Of a DNA stretch of 34,688 nucleotides, positions 7,657 to 15,319 are shown piece by piece. The stretch spans positions 1 to 34,688 of the forward strand of contig VXOS01000066.1 in the NCBI GenBank assembly GCA_009839925.1, written 5' to 3'. The stretch's first letter is position 1. Each line of letters begins with the position of its first letter. The position numbers and the translations under genes are program-made. The notes under the pieces are model-generated. The model made no database searches. It saw nothing but the letters and a program-made list of their open reading frames with translations, and was not told the origin of the DNA. Origin of the DNA: Chloroflexota bacterium. Its GTDB lineage: Bacteria; Chloroflexota; Dehalococcoidia; UBA2979.

Positions 7657-8541
7657 GTGTCCGGCTACGTCTGGCTCAACGGCGCCCTGCTGCCGCCCTC
7701 CGAAGCGAGCGTGCCGATCGACGATCGCGGCTTCCTCTACGGCGCCGCCTGCTTCGAGACGCTGCGCGCCTTCGGAGGCGCCGCCTTCCGGCTCGGCCGC
7801 CACCTCGATCGCCTCGAGGCCGGACTGCGGGCGATGGGCGTGGAGCCGCCGCCGCGCGACGGGGGGGCGGGGGGCCCGCCCGTGAGGGTGCGGGCGCACG
7901 CGCGGCCCGGGCCGCGCGTGCCCCTCACCGTGAGCGCCGGCACGGGTGGCGCGCGGCCCGGCCTCGGGCCCGCGGGCGCGCCGCTCGTGCTCGTGACGGC
8001 GCAGCCCGTCCCGGAGAGCGTCGCCCCGGCTCGCGCCCTCGTGGCGCGGGGCACGCGCGTGACGGTGGACCGCCCGCTGCCGTTTGCGAAGACGGTGAAC
8101 TACCTCGGCCCGCTGCTCGCCCTCGAGGAGGCGCGCCGCGCCGGGCTGGACCAGGCACTGCTGCTCGACCTCGACGGCGACGTCGTCGAGGCCTCGACCG
8201 CCAACGTCTTCGCCGTGCTCGGCGGGGAGGACGGCGACAGCCTGCTCGTCACGCCGCCGCTCGAGGCTGGAGCGCTGCCCGGCGTGACGCGCGAGGCCGT
8301 GCTGGAGTGCGCGCGCGGCCTCCGCATCGAGGCCGCGGAACGGCGGCTGCCGCTCGCGGAGCTGCTCGCGGCGCGCGAGGCGTTGCTTACCAACAGCATC
8401 GTCGGCGTGCAGCCGCTCGCCGAGCTGCGCGACGGCGAGCGCAGCCACCACTTCGAGGCGCCGGGCCCGGTCACACGCGCCCTGGCGGCGGCCTACCGCG
8501 AGGCGGTGGCGCGGGAGTGCGGCGTCGCTCCGTCGGCCTGA
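7657..8541 (+). CDS. pabC: aminodeoxychorismate lyase (PLP class IV)
   Basis: PabC removes pyruvate from aminodeoxychorismate to give p-aminobenzoate. The 294-aa product has the fold-type IV aminotransferase-like layout: VWLNGALLPPSEASVPIDDRGFLYGAACFETLRAF, the PLP-lysine region PFAKTVNYLGPLLALEEAR, and EASTANVFAVLGG followed by ALPGVTREAVLECA. Its position directly after pabB supports lyase over branched-chain aminotransferase. Residues about 68-86, encoded around 7858-7915, are a low-complexity Gly/Pro/Arg stretch with a seven-G run, where relatives have an ordinary helix. This may be a sequencing or assembly artefact with compensating frameshifts, or a divergent loop. Confidence 0.88.
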   Translation: MSGYVWLNGALLPPSEASVPIDDRGFLYGAACFETLRAFGGAAFRLGRHLDRLEAGLRAMGVEPPPRDGGAGGPPVRVRAHARPGPRVPLTVSAGTGGARPGLGPAGAPLVLVTAQPVPESVAPARALVARGTRVTVDRPLPFAKTVNYLGPLLALEEARRAGLDQALLLDLDGDVVEASTANVFAVLGGEDGDSLLVTPPLEAGALPGVTREAVLECARGLRIEAAERRLPLAELLAAREALLTNSIVGVQPLAELRDGERSHHFEAPGPVTRALAAAYREAVARECGVAPSA

Positions 8542-8580
8542 ACGGGCGTCAGCGGCCGGTTGCGCCCCCACGCCACGACG

Positions 8581-8598
8581 CGGCGAGTATCCTCGCCG
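8581..8598. promoter_or_regulatory. perfect inverted repeat overlapping a candidate -10
   Basis: CGGCGAG (8581-8587) and CTCGCCG (8592-8598) are perfect inverted arms around TATC. The candidate -10 TATCCT (8588-8593), 33 nt before the ATG at 8627, lies inside it. It could be an operator for the small downstream gene or the remains of a pabC terminator; there is no T-run. Confidence 0.4.
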
Positions 8599-8626
8599 GA
8601 AACCGGAGTGACGAGGGGAGACAGCG

Positions 8627-8935
8627 ATGACAGCGCCGCGCGACGCGATGGGTGAGGTAGCGCCACATCTGCGCAAGATCACGGACGAGTTGGTGTTCGG
8701 GGAGATCTGGGAGCGGCCCCAGCTCTCGAAGCGCGATCGCAGCCTGATCACGGTCGCCGTGCTGACCGCGCTCTACCGCACGGGGCAGCTGCCCGGCCAC
8801 TTCCGGCGCGCCCTCGACAACGGGCTGAGCAAGGAGGAGATCGGCGAGCTGCTGACGCACGTCGCCTTCTATGCCGGCTGGCCGACCGTCGCGCAGGCGG
8901 TGCGCATCGCGCAGGAGGCGTTCGACGAGGAATAG
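8627..8935 (+). CDS. carboxymuconolactone decarboxylase family protein
   Basis: The 102-aa product is a single CMD-like domain: KRDRSLITVAVLTALYRTGQLPGHFRRALDNGLSKEEIGELLTHVAFYAGWPTVAQAVRIAQEAF. It lacks the CxxC pair of the AhpD branch and resembles the gamma-carboxymuconolactone decarboxylase branch (HVAFYAGWP). Decarboxylation of a lactone is possible but cannot be assigned, because many such small proteins have other or unknown roles. A good ribosome binding site (GAGGGGAG) precedes the ATG. The neighbouring CaiB gene begins 60 nt downstream on the same strand, so the two may form one unit with the nearby catabolic genes. Confidence 0.87.
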   Translation: MTAPRDAMGEVAPHLRKITDELVFGEIWERPQLSKRDRSLITVAVLTALYRTGQLPGHFRRALDNGLSKEEIGELLTHVAFYAGWPTVAQAVRIAQEAFDEE

Positions 8936-8951
8936 CGGACCTGGAGTACGC

Positions 8952-8957
8952 TAGGCT
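8952..8957 (+). promoter_or_regulatory. candidate -10 element before CaiB gene
   Basis: TAGGCT lies 38 nt before the ATG at 8996, in the 60-nt gap after the CMD-like gene. It is a weak match and no -35 is obvious; read-through from the upstream gene is equally possible. Confidence 0.2.
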
Positions 8958-8995
8958 GCAACACGCGTGATATCGGCGCGAGAACGGGAGGAGCC

Positions 8996-10279
8996 ATGCC
9001 TGCGCTCGACGGCATGAGAGTGCTGGACATGACCCAGTACGAGGCAGGCACGTCCTGCACGCAGGCCCTCGCCTGGCTTGGAGCCGACGTGGTCAAGATC
9101 GAGCGGCCGGGCATGGGGGATCCCGGCCGCGGAGTCGCGCGCGGCATCGATCCGCGCCCCTACTTCCTCAACTGGAACTCGAACAAGCGCAGCGTCGCAA
9201 TGGATCTGAGCAAGCCAGAGGGTCGCGAGCTGTTCCTGCGCATGGTGCCTCGCTTCGATGTGTTCGTGGAGAACTACGGCCCCGGCGTAATCGAGAAGCT
9301 GGACATCGACTACCCCGTGCTGCGCGAGCTGCACCCCCCGCTGATTTACGCACGCATCAAGGGCTTCGGCCTCGAGGGTCCCTACGCGCACTTCAAGTCA
9401 TACGACATGGTCGCCCAGGCGATGGGTGGCGCCTTCTCCGTCACCGGGTTCCCGGGCGGCCCGCCGACCCGCCCCGGCCTGACCATCGGCGACGCGGGGA
9501 CGGGCGTGCAGACGGCGCTCGCGATCACGGCCGCCTTCGTCCAGCGTCAGCGCACCGGCGAGGGGCAGTTCATCGAGATCTCGATGCAGGAGGCGATGAC
9601 CTACTACATGCGCACGGTCATCGCGAACGGGTCGGAGTGGGGCGCCTCGGCCGCCCCGCGCCGCGGCAACAGCAGCGGTCCCGGCACGGACCTCTACCCC
9701 TGCAAGCCCTTCGGCCCCAACGACTATGTCTACCTGATGGTCGTCACCACGCGGCAGTGGGACACGCTCTGCGCCGCGATCGACCGCACGGACATGCTCA
9801 CCGACACGCGCTTCGCCACCGAGCAGGCGCGGCTGGAGCACGCCGAGGAGCTGCGCGAGGAGATCACGAAGTGGACCAGCCAGCACACCAAGCACGAGGC
9901 GATGCAGATTCTCGGCGACGGGGACGTGCCGGCCGGCGCCACCCTCGACACCTACGAGCTGCATCACGATCCGCACCTCGTCTCGCGCGGCTTCGTGCAG
10001 GAGGCGGAGCACCCGGAGGCGGGGACGCTGCGCTTCATGGGCTGGCCGCCCCGCATGTCGGAGAGCAACGTGCCGATCATCTCCGCCCCGCTGCTCGGCG
10101 AGCACACCGTCGAGGTGCTGGGCGAGGAGCTCGGCCTCGCTGACGCCGATCTCGCGCCGCTGCTCGAAGGCGGCGTGATCGCGCAGTCGGACGGGCCGCC
10201 CCGCTCAACGAATGGCGGCGCCCCGGCGGGCGAGGCTCAGGAGGATGCGCGCAGCGCCGCGGCCAGCCGCTCGCGGTAG
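8996..10279 (+). CDS. class III CoA-transferase (CaiB/BaiF family)
   Basis: Family III CoA-transferases move CoA between carboxylic acids through an aspartyl-CoA intermediate. The 427-aa protein begins LDGMRVLDMTQYEAGTSCTQALAWLGADVVKIERPG and contains WNSNKRSVAMDLSKPEGRELF, GFGLEGPYA and GEGQFIEISMQEAM. The expected catalytic Asp is D166 in LTIGDAGTG, aligned with Asp169 of formyl-CoA transferase. The start has an excellent ribosome binding site (GGGAGGAG). The last 30 or so residues after GGVIAQSDGPP go beyond the family domain, are low-complexity, and overlap the convergent CaiB-CaiB gene by 43 nt. The substrate is unknown. Confidence 0.93.
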   Translation: MPALDGMRVLDMTQYEAGTSCTQALAWLGADVVKIERPGMGDPGRGVARGIDPRPYFLNWNSNKRSVAMDLSKPEGRELFLRMVPRFDVFVENYGPGVIEKLDIDYPVLRELHPPLIYARIKGFGLEGPYAHFKSYDMVAQAMGGAFSVTGFPGGPPTRPGLTIGDAGTGVQTALAITAAFVQRQRTGEGQFIEISMQEAMTYYMRTVIANGSEWGASAAPRRGNSSGPGTDLYPCKPFGPNDYVYLMVVTTRQWDTLCAAIDRTDMLTDTRFATEQARLEHAEELREEITKWTSQHTKHEAMQILGDGDVPAGATLDTYELHHDPHLVSRGFVQEAEHPEAGTLRFMGWPPRMSESNVPIISAPLLGEHTVEVLGEELGLADADLAPLLEGGVIAQSDGPPRSTNGGAPAGEAQEDARSAAASRSR

Positions 10280-12726
10280 TCCTCGTCGATCCGCAGCACC
10301 GAGCCCTGCTCCACGTACGCCTCGAGGTCCATGGTGCGCGTCGCGCGCATGGCGTCGGATTGCAGCACGCTGAGGTCCGGCGCGGTGATGCCGGCGTCGA
10401 ACAGCCGCTCGCGCTCCTCGGCTGACAGGCCCGCCTCGGTCAGCACGGCCTCGGTGTGCTCGTCGACGATCGGGGCGCGGCCGGGAGGCGGGTAGGGCGC
10501 GCCGTCGAAGAGGGCGGGGATGTAGCGCTGCAGCGGGATCTCACCGAAGTCCCGCAGCTCGACCGGCTCGAAGAAGCGCCGCGCGAGCAGCTGCTCGTTC
10601 GTGAAGACCTCGTCGGGGCGCAGCGCCGCGCCGGCGGGCACGCCCGCCGCCTGCAGCGTCTTCATCGCCTCGACGTTGGTCCGGCCGCTCGCCCACTCGC
10701 CGAGGATTGCGTCGATCGCGTCGTGTGCGGCATCGCGGGCGGCGTCGTCTCGGAAGCGCTCGTCGCGCGCGAGTTCGGGGCGGCCGATCGCCTCGCAGAG
10801 CGCCTGCCACTCGCCGTCGCCGCGGGCGCTGATCGCGACGAAGGCGTCGTCGCCCTCGCAGCGGTAGGCGCCGCGCACCATGCCGGGGCGGCGGTTGCCG
10901 GTGGGGGCGTGCACGCGCCCGTTGAGCAGCGCGTCCATCACATGCGCCCCGCTGAGCTGGATCATCGCCTCCTGCATCGCGACGTCGACGTGCTGGCCGC
11001 GGCCGCTTTGCTCGCGCGCCAGCAGCGCCGTCAGCACGCCGGCCACGGCGTGCATCCCGGAGAAGGCGTCGCCGAGCGTGTTGCCCGCGAGGATCGGCGG
11101 CTCGCCCTCGTAGCCCGTGACCGCCGAGATGCCGGCGGCCGGCTCGATCGTCTGGCCGAGCGCGGGGTTGTCGCTGTTCGGCCCGGTCTGCCCGTAGCCG
11201 CAGACCGAGACCATCACGAGATGCGGGTGGCGCTCCTGCAGCGAGGCGTAGTCCAGCGAGTAGCGGCGCAGCACCGGCGGCGTGAAGTTCTCGATCAGCA
11301 CGTCCGCCTCGGCGAGCAGGCGGTGCATCACCTCCTGCCCCTCCTCGGTGGCGTAGTCGAGCGTGAGCGCGCGCTTGCCCGCGTTGCGCGCGAGGAAGTA
11401 GGTCGAGCGGTTCCAGTACGCGCCGTTCGCGTCGTTGCCGGCGATGAAGCCGCTGCGCAGCGTGCCGGGCAGGTGCGGGCGCTCGACCTTCACCACGTCT
11501 GCGCCGAGGTCGGCGAGCGAGCGGCCGATGTGCGGCCCCGCCCAGACGCGGGAGAGGTCGATCACCTTCAGGCCGTCGAGGGCGCCGCGACGCCCCCGCA
11601 CTCCCTCGCTCGCCTCGCGGGGTGCGGGCCAGGGCTGCGCGTCATGCTCGCCGAGTGCCGGCGGGGCGCCGGAGCGCATCGGCGTCCCGGTCAGGCGGAA
11701 GGGTGGGCCGAGCGTGCGCTCTCCGCCCGGCGGCGGGTCGAAGAAGCCGCGCACGTTGAGGTGTTCGTCCTCAAGCAGCTCGGGCGCCCGCAGCACGTAC
11801 CCGAAGGGCAGCCGCAGCTCGCGGGCGCGCTCCACCACCTCGTTCGCGCTGTGTTCGGCGAGCCAGGGGAGGATCAGGGCGTCGAAGTCCCGCCAGTTCA
11901 GCACGCGCTCGCGCATCTGGGCGAGGATCGGCGCCTCGGCCAGTTCGGGCCTGCCGATCAGCTCAGCGAGCGGCGGGGCGGAGTTGGCCTGCATGATGAA
12001 GGCGACCGCGCCGTCCTTGCAGGGCAGCACGTCCATCGGATAGGCGATCAGCACGCGCGAGTAGTAGCGGCGGCGGATCGCGCCCGTGCCGGCGTAGACC
12101 GCCAGCGTGTGATCGTCCGCCAGCGCGAGCGCTTCGAGGGACGAGACGTCGACGAAGCCTCGTCCGCCGTCGAGCAGCGCCGCCGTCGCGGCGATGTAGC
12201 CGTTGACCCCCGCGAAGTAGTCGGCGATGTCGACGCCCATCGCGAGCGGCTCGCGGTCCGGGTTGCCGGTCACGTAGGAGAAGCCGGACAGCGCCTCGAT
12301 GATCTGGCTGTCCGCCCGGTACGAGGCGTACGGCCCGGTCGCGCCGAACGGGCTGATCGAGGTGTACGTCACGCCGGGGAACCGCCGCTCGAACTCCTCA
12401 GGGTCGTCGAGCGGCAGCGCCGACTCCGCCTGGTGCGAGCCAAGCAGCAGGTCGCAGTCCGCGACCAGCGCCTCGACGGCCGCCGCGCCCCCCGCGCTGA
12501 CGCTGCGCTTGCCGCCGTTGAGCACGCGGTGCATGCCCCCGTCGTCGAGGCCGAAGCGGTCGCCCGGGAACGGGCCCTGCAGGCGCACGTCGTCGCCCTC
12601 GGGAGGTTCGACGCGCACGATGTCGGCGCCGGCCTGGGCGAGCAGCTGCCCGCAGTAGGCGACGGCCGTGCCGGCCGCGACCTCGACGACGCGCAGGCCC
12701 GTCAGCGGGCCGGGAGCTTCAGACAT
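10237..12726 (-). CDS. tandem-fused class III CoA-transferase (CaiB-CaiB)
   Basis: At 829 aa this is twice the usual length because two CaiB/BaiF domains are fused. The N-half starts LTGLRVVEVAAGTAVAYCGQLLAQAGADIVRVEPP; the C-half starts near residue 385 with LDGLKVIDLSRVWAGPHIGRSLADLGADVVKVERP. Both keep an Asp at the nucleophile position: VDIADYFAGVNGY in the N-half and NTLGDAFSGMHA in the C-half. Family III enzymes are interlocked dimers, so the fusion may encode an intramolecular pair. ATG at 12726 is preceded by GGGAGGG at 7 nt, preferred over an ATG 7 codons upstream. It is divergent from the amidohydrolase, which hints at shared control. The substrate is unknown. Confidence 0.9.
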   Translation of the reverse strand: MSEAPGPLTGLRVVEVAAGTAVAYCGQLLAQAGADIVRVEPPEGDDVRLQGPFPGDRFGLDDGGMHRVLNGGKRSVSAGGAAAVEALVADCDLLLGSHQAESALPLDDPEEFERRFPGVTYTSISPFGATGPYASYRADSQIIEALSGFSYVTGNPDREPLAMGVDIADYFAGVNGYIAATAALLDGGRGFVDVSSLEALALADDHTLAVYAGTGAIRRRYYSRVLIAYPMDVLPCKDGAVAFIMQANSAPPLAELIGRPELAEAPILAQMRERVLNWRDFDALILPWLAEHSANEVVERARELRLPFGYVLRAPELLEDEHLNVRGFFDPPPGGERTLGPPFRLTGTPMRSGAPPALGEHDAQPWPAPREASEGVRGRRGALDGLKVIDLSRVWAGPHIGRSLADLGADVVKVERPHLPGTLRSGFIAGNDANGAYWNRSTYFLARNAGKRALTLDYATEEGQEVMHRLLAEADVLIENFTPPVLRRYSLDYASLQERHPHLVMVSVCGYGQTGPNSDNPALGQTIEPAAGISAVTGYEGEPPILAGNTLGDAFSGMHAVAGVLTALLAREQSGRGQHVDVAMQEAMIQLSGAHVMDALLNGRVHAPTGNRRPGMVRGAYRCEGDDAFVAISARGDGEWQALCEAIGRPELARDERFRDDAARDAAHDAIDAILGEWASGRTNVEAMKTLQAAGVPAGAALRPDEVFTNEQLLARRFFEPVELRDFGEIPLQRYIPALFDGAPYPPPGRAPIVDEHTEAVLTEAGLSAEERERLFDAGITAPDLSVLQSDAMRATRTMDLEAYVEQGSVLRIDEDYRERLAAALRASS

Positions 12727-12849
12727 CCGATCGCCCTCCCATGCCATCGCGTCCGGCGGGACGCCGCGAGCATGGCACAGACCGCACGGCCTGAGCGACC
12801 CGCCGCCCTCGCTGGCGTCGCGGGCACTGGCGCGAGAGCGCCGATCGGC

Positions 12850-12855
12850 TACCAT
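12850..12855 (+). promoter_or_regulatory. candidate -10 element for amidohydrolase
   Basis: TACCAT lies 54 nt before the ATG at 12910 in the 183-nt divergent gap. A clear -35 is not visible. The remainder of the gap is GC-rich with no other recognised element. Confidence 0.2.
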
Positions 12856-12909
12856 GCGGCGCGCCGCCCGGGGGCGGCCTGTCGAGACTTCATGAAAGGG
12901 GACGAAGCA

Positions 12910-13923
12910 ATGGAGATCCGCGAGGACTGGCTCGCGCTGGTGCAAGAAGAGATCGTCGAGCCGGAGCGGCCGATCGTCGATCCGCATCACCACTTCTTCT
13001 ACAACAGCGAGCACGGGTTCGAGGACTACCTGCTCTCGCACTACTGGGCGGACACGGACACTCACAACGTGGAGCAGACCGTCTTCGTCGAGTGCGGAGC
13101 GATGTTCCGCGAGGACGGCCCGGAGGACCTCAAGCCCGTCGGGCAGACCGAGTGGGTGGCCGGGCTCGCCGCCGAGGCGGAGCAGGCCGAGGCCGGCAAG
13201 GCGCGGGTGCGCGCCATCGTCGGCACCGCCGACCTGTTCCTCGGCTCGGGCGTGCGCCGCTGCCTGGAGACGCAGCTGGAGGTCTCCCCGCTGTTCAAGG
13301 GGATCCGCCAGATCGTCGCCTGGGACGAGAGCGACACCGTTCCGAGCATGCCGCACCTCGAGAGCGCCGAGGCCTACCGCGACTCGCGCTTCCGCGAGGG
13401 CTTCGCGGAGCTGGCCTCGCTGGGGCTGATGTTCGACGGCTGGCACTACCACCCGCAGACCCCGTACCTCACGGAGCTGGCGAGCGACTTCCCGGACACG
13501 AAGATCGTGCTCGACCACCTCGGGACGCCGCTCAACACCGGCCCCTACGCCAGCCAGGCGGATGAGATCTTCGAGGTCTGGAAGCAGGGCATCTCGGAAC
13601 TCGCCGCGCTTCCGAACACCTACATCAAGCTCGGCGGGATGCTGATGCCGTGGAACGGCTTCGGCTGGGAGGCGCGCGAGCGGCCGGGCACCTCGGACGA
13701 GCTGGTCGCGCTGCAGAGCCGCTACTACCTGCACGCGATCGAGGCGTTCGGGCCGGCGCGCGCGATGTTCGAGAGCAACTTCCCGGCGGACAAGCCCTCG
13801 GTCTCGTACCACGTCGTCTGGAACGCCTTCAAGAAGCTGGTGGCGGACTTCTCCGAGTCGGAGAAGGACCGCATGTTCCGTGGGACCGCGATGGAGGTCT
13901 ACGGCCTCGAGCCGATGGAGTAG
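12910..13923 (+). CDS. amidohydrolase family 2 protein (COG3618/LigI-like)
   Basis: This 337-aa TIM-barrel protein belongs to the amidohydrolase-2 group that includes 2-pyrone-4,6-dicarboxylate lactonase and related sugar or aromatic lactonases. The strand-1 metal motif is IVDPHHHFF. Further signature pieces are QTVFVECGAMF, FKGIRQIVAWD, LMFDGWHYHPQ, KIVLDHLGTPLN, TYIKLGGMLMPWNGFGW and MFESNFPADK. The enzyme would hydrolyse a lactone or similar bond in the cytoplasm; no signal peptide is seen. ATG at 12910 is chosen over 12892 because AAAGGGG stands 8 nt before it. The neighbouring CoA-transferases suggest a role in catabolism of a cyclic organic acid, but the substrate cannot be named. Confidence 0.88.
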   Translation: MEIREDWLALVQEEIVEPERPIVDPHHHFFYNSEHGFEDYLLSHYWADTDTHNVEQTVFVECGAMFREDGPEDLKPVGQTEWVAGLAAEAEQAEAGKARVRAIVGTADLFLGSGVRRCLETQLEVSPLFKGIRQIVAWDESDTVPSMPHLESAEAYRDSRFREGFAELASLGLMFDGWHYHPQTPYLTELASDFPDTKIVLDHLGTPLNTGPYASQADEIFEVWKQGISELAALPNTYIKLGGMLMPWNGFGWEARERPGTSDELVALQSRYYLHAIEAFGPARAMFESNFPADKPSVSYHVVWNAFKKLVADFSESEKDRMFRGTAMEVYGLEPME

Positions 13924-13972
13924 GCGCGGGAGCGAGCGCGGCGGGCCGCCCTCGCGAGCCGGGGGCGGCCGC

Positions 13973-15196
13973 TCAGTCCGCCGCGGTCAGCGCCAGCCTG
14001 CCGCGAATCGAGGCGGCGAGCAGCGCGACGGTCGCGGCCAGCACGATCAGGCCCGCCGCCCAGAACACGGAGACGACGCCAAGCAGCGTCGCGACGACGC
14101 CGAGCGTGATCGCGCCGCTCAACCCGCCGAGGTCCCAGGCGAGCTGGAGCACAGCCGTCGCGCGCCCCTTCTCAGAAACCGGCACGCGGTCGACGGCGAG
14201 CGAGAGCAGGCTGGTGTGCGATGCGCCGAGGCCGAGCCCGACCAGCGCCGCGCCGAACCAGAGTATCGGCGGTGACTGCGCGACGGCGACGAGCCACATC
14301 CCGGAGCACGTGAGAAGCAGCCCGGGCACGGCCACCGGCACGCGCCCCAGCCGGTCCGAGACTCGCCCGGCAACGGGCCGGACCACGATCGCGCCCGCGC
14401 CGGAGACGAGGAAGAACAGCCCGACGTTGCCGAGCCCTCGGTCGTCGCCGTGCAGCGGCAGGAAGGCCGAGGCGGCGACGATCGAGAAGGTGACCGAGAG
14501 GAAGATCAGCATCGGGAAGATCGCGCGCCTCGCAATGAGCGCGGAGCCCTCGCCGCCCTGCGCCTCGCTGGCGGGCTCGTCGATCGGTTGGACCACCAGC
14601 AGCGTCACCAGCGAGGTGCCGCTCGCGATGACGAAGACCGCATCGAAGCCCCACAGCCCGGCGATCGCTACGCCCAGCGCAGGCGTGATCATCTGCGCGG
14701 AGCTCGTCGCCATCCCGAAGTAACCCAGGCCCTCGCCGCGCCGGGCGGGCGGAGCGAGCTCGGCGGCCAGCGACGCCGCGGCGGTGGGGAACAGCGCCAT
14801 GCCGACGCCCTGCGCGAGCCGCAGCACGAAGAGCGAGATCACGTCCTCCGACAGAACCATCAGCACCGTCGCGACGGCCATGGTCAGGATGCCGATGCGC
14901 TGCAGGCGCTTGCGGTGCCCCCGATCGCTCCAGCGGCCCACGAAGGGCCGCAGCACCAGCGGCACGAACCCGAAGCCGCCGACGATCACGCCGATCTGCC
15001 ACTTCTCCCCACCGATCGAGTCGATGTACTCGGGCAGCACGGAAAGCAGGTAGAAGAAGCTCCCGAAGAAGCCGACCGTGCCGAGGGCGTTGAGGGTGAA
15101 GTCGCGTGTCCAGAGCGAGGGTGTGGGGCCCGCCCCCCGCGCTCGCGGGTCCGGCGAGACGCCTGCTTCCGTGCGCGGTGCGCCGGGGTTCGTCAT
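13973..15196 (-). CDS. major facilitator superfamily transporter
   Basis: The 407-aa product has about twelve hydrophobic segments in two sixes, the MFS layout. The loop 2-3 signature is clear (RPFVGRWSDRGHRKRLQRIG), and the equivalent loop in the second half reads RPVAGRVSDRLGRVPV. SLAAELAPPARRGEGLGYFGMA and DRVPVSEKGRATAVLQLAWDLGG are typical of drug or metabolite exporters. The substrate is not predictable. ATG at 15196 gives a short cytoplasmic N-terminus before the first membrane segment (NALGTVGFFGSFFYLLSVLP); a GAAAGGTG lies upstream. It is divergent from the formate dehydrogenase operon. It could carry formate, but classical formate carriers are FocA/OxlT-like, so I would not assign that. 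Confidence 0.9.
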   Translation of the reverse strand: MTNPGAPRTEAGVSPDPRARGAGPTPSLWTRDFTLNALGTVGFFGSFFYLLSVLPEYIDSIGGEKWQIGVIVGGFGFVPLVLRPFVGRWSDRGHRKRLQRIGILTMAVATVLMVLSEDVISLFVLRLAQGVGMALFPTAAASLAAELAPPARRGEGLGYFGMATSSAQMITPALGVAIAGLWGFDAVFVIASGTSLVTLLVVQPIDEPASEAQGGEGSALIARRAIFPMLIFLSVTFSIVAASAFLPLHGDDRGLGNVGLFFLVSGAGAIVVRPVAGRVSDRLGRVPVAVPGLLLTCSGMWLVAVAQSPPILWFGAALVGLGLGASHTSLLSLAVDRVPVSEKGRATAVLQLAWDLGGLSGAITLGVVATLLGVVSVFWAAGLIVLAATVALLAASIRGRLALTAAD

Positions 15197-15224
15197 CGAC
15201 TCGGCGCACCTTTCGCCCGCGCTC

Positions 15225-15238
15225 GCGCCCGCGGGCGC
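15225..15238. promoter_or_regulatory. 14-bp perfect palindrome in divergent MFS/fdh gap
   Basis: GCGCCCGCGGGCGC is a perfect 14-bp palindrome in the 123-nt gap between the MFS gene and the formate dehydrogenase gene. It could be an operator for either. In such GC-rich DNA chance palindromes are frequent, so the call is tentative. Confidence 0.25.
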
Positions 15239-15285
15239 CGTGCGCATGATACCGCTGAGGGGCGGCATGGCCTCCCCCGGAGTCG

Positions 15286-15291
15286 TATCCT
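15286..15291 (+). promoter_or_regulatory. candidate -10 element for formate dehydrogenase operon
   Basis: TATCCT lies 28 nt before the ATG at 15320 within GTCGTATCCT, the same 10-mer found before murA. No convincing -35 or Rex operator was found nearby. Confidence 0.3.
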
Positions 15292-15319
15292 GAGCGGTCC
15301 GAGCGACCGGAGGGTTGCG

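Noticed and set aside
10456-13923. Very long forward open frame across the reverse CaiB-CaiB gene
   Set aside because: Only its last 337 codons (from 12910) show family similarity; the rest is antisense to a clear CoA-transferase and is a by-product of high GC.
13973-15196. The MFS gene as a formate transporter
   Set aside because: Only the divergent position supports it; sequence motifs are those of generic exporters.
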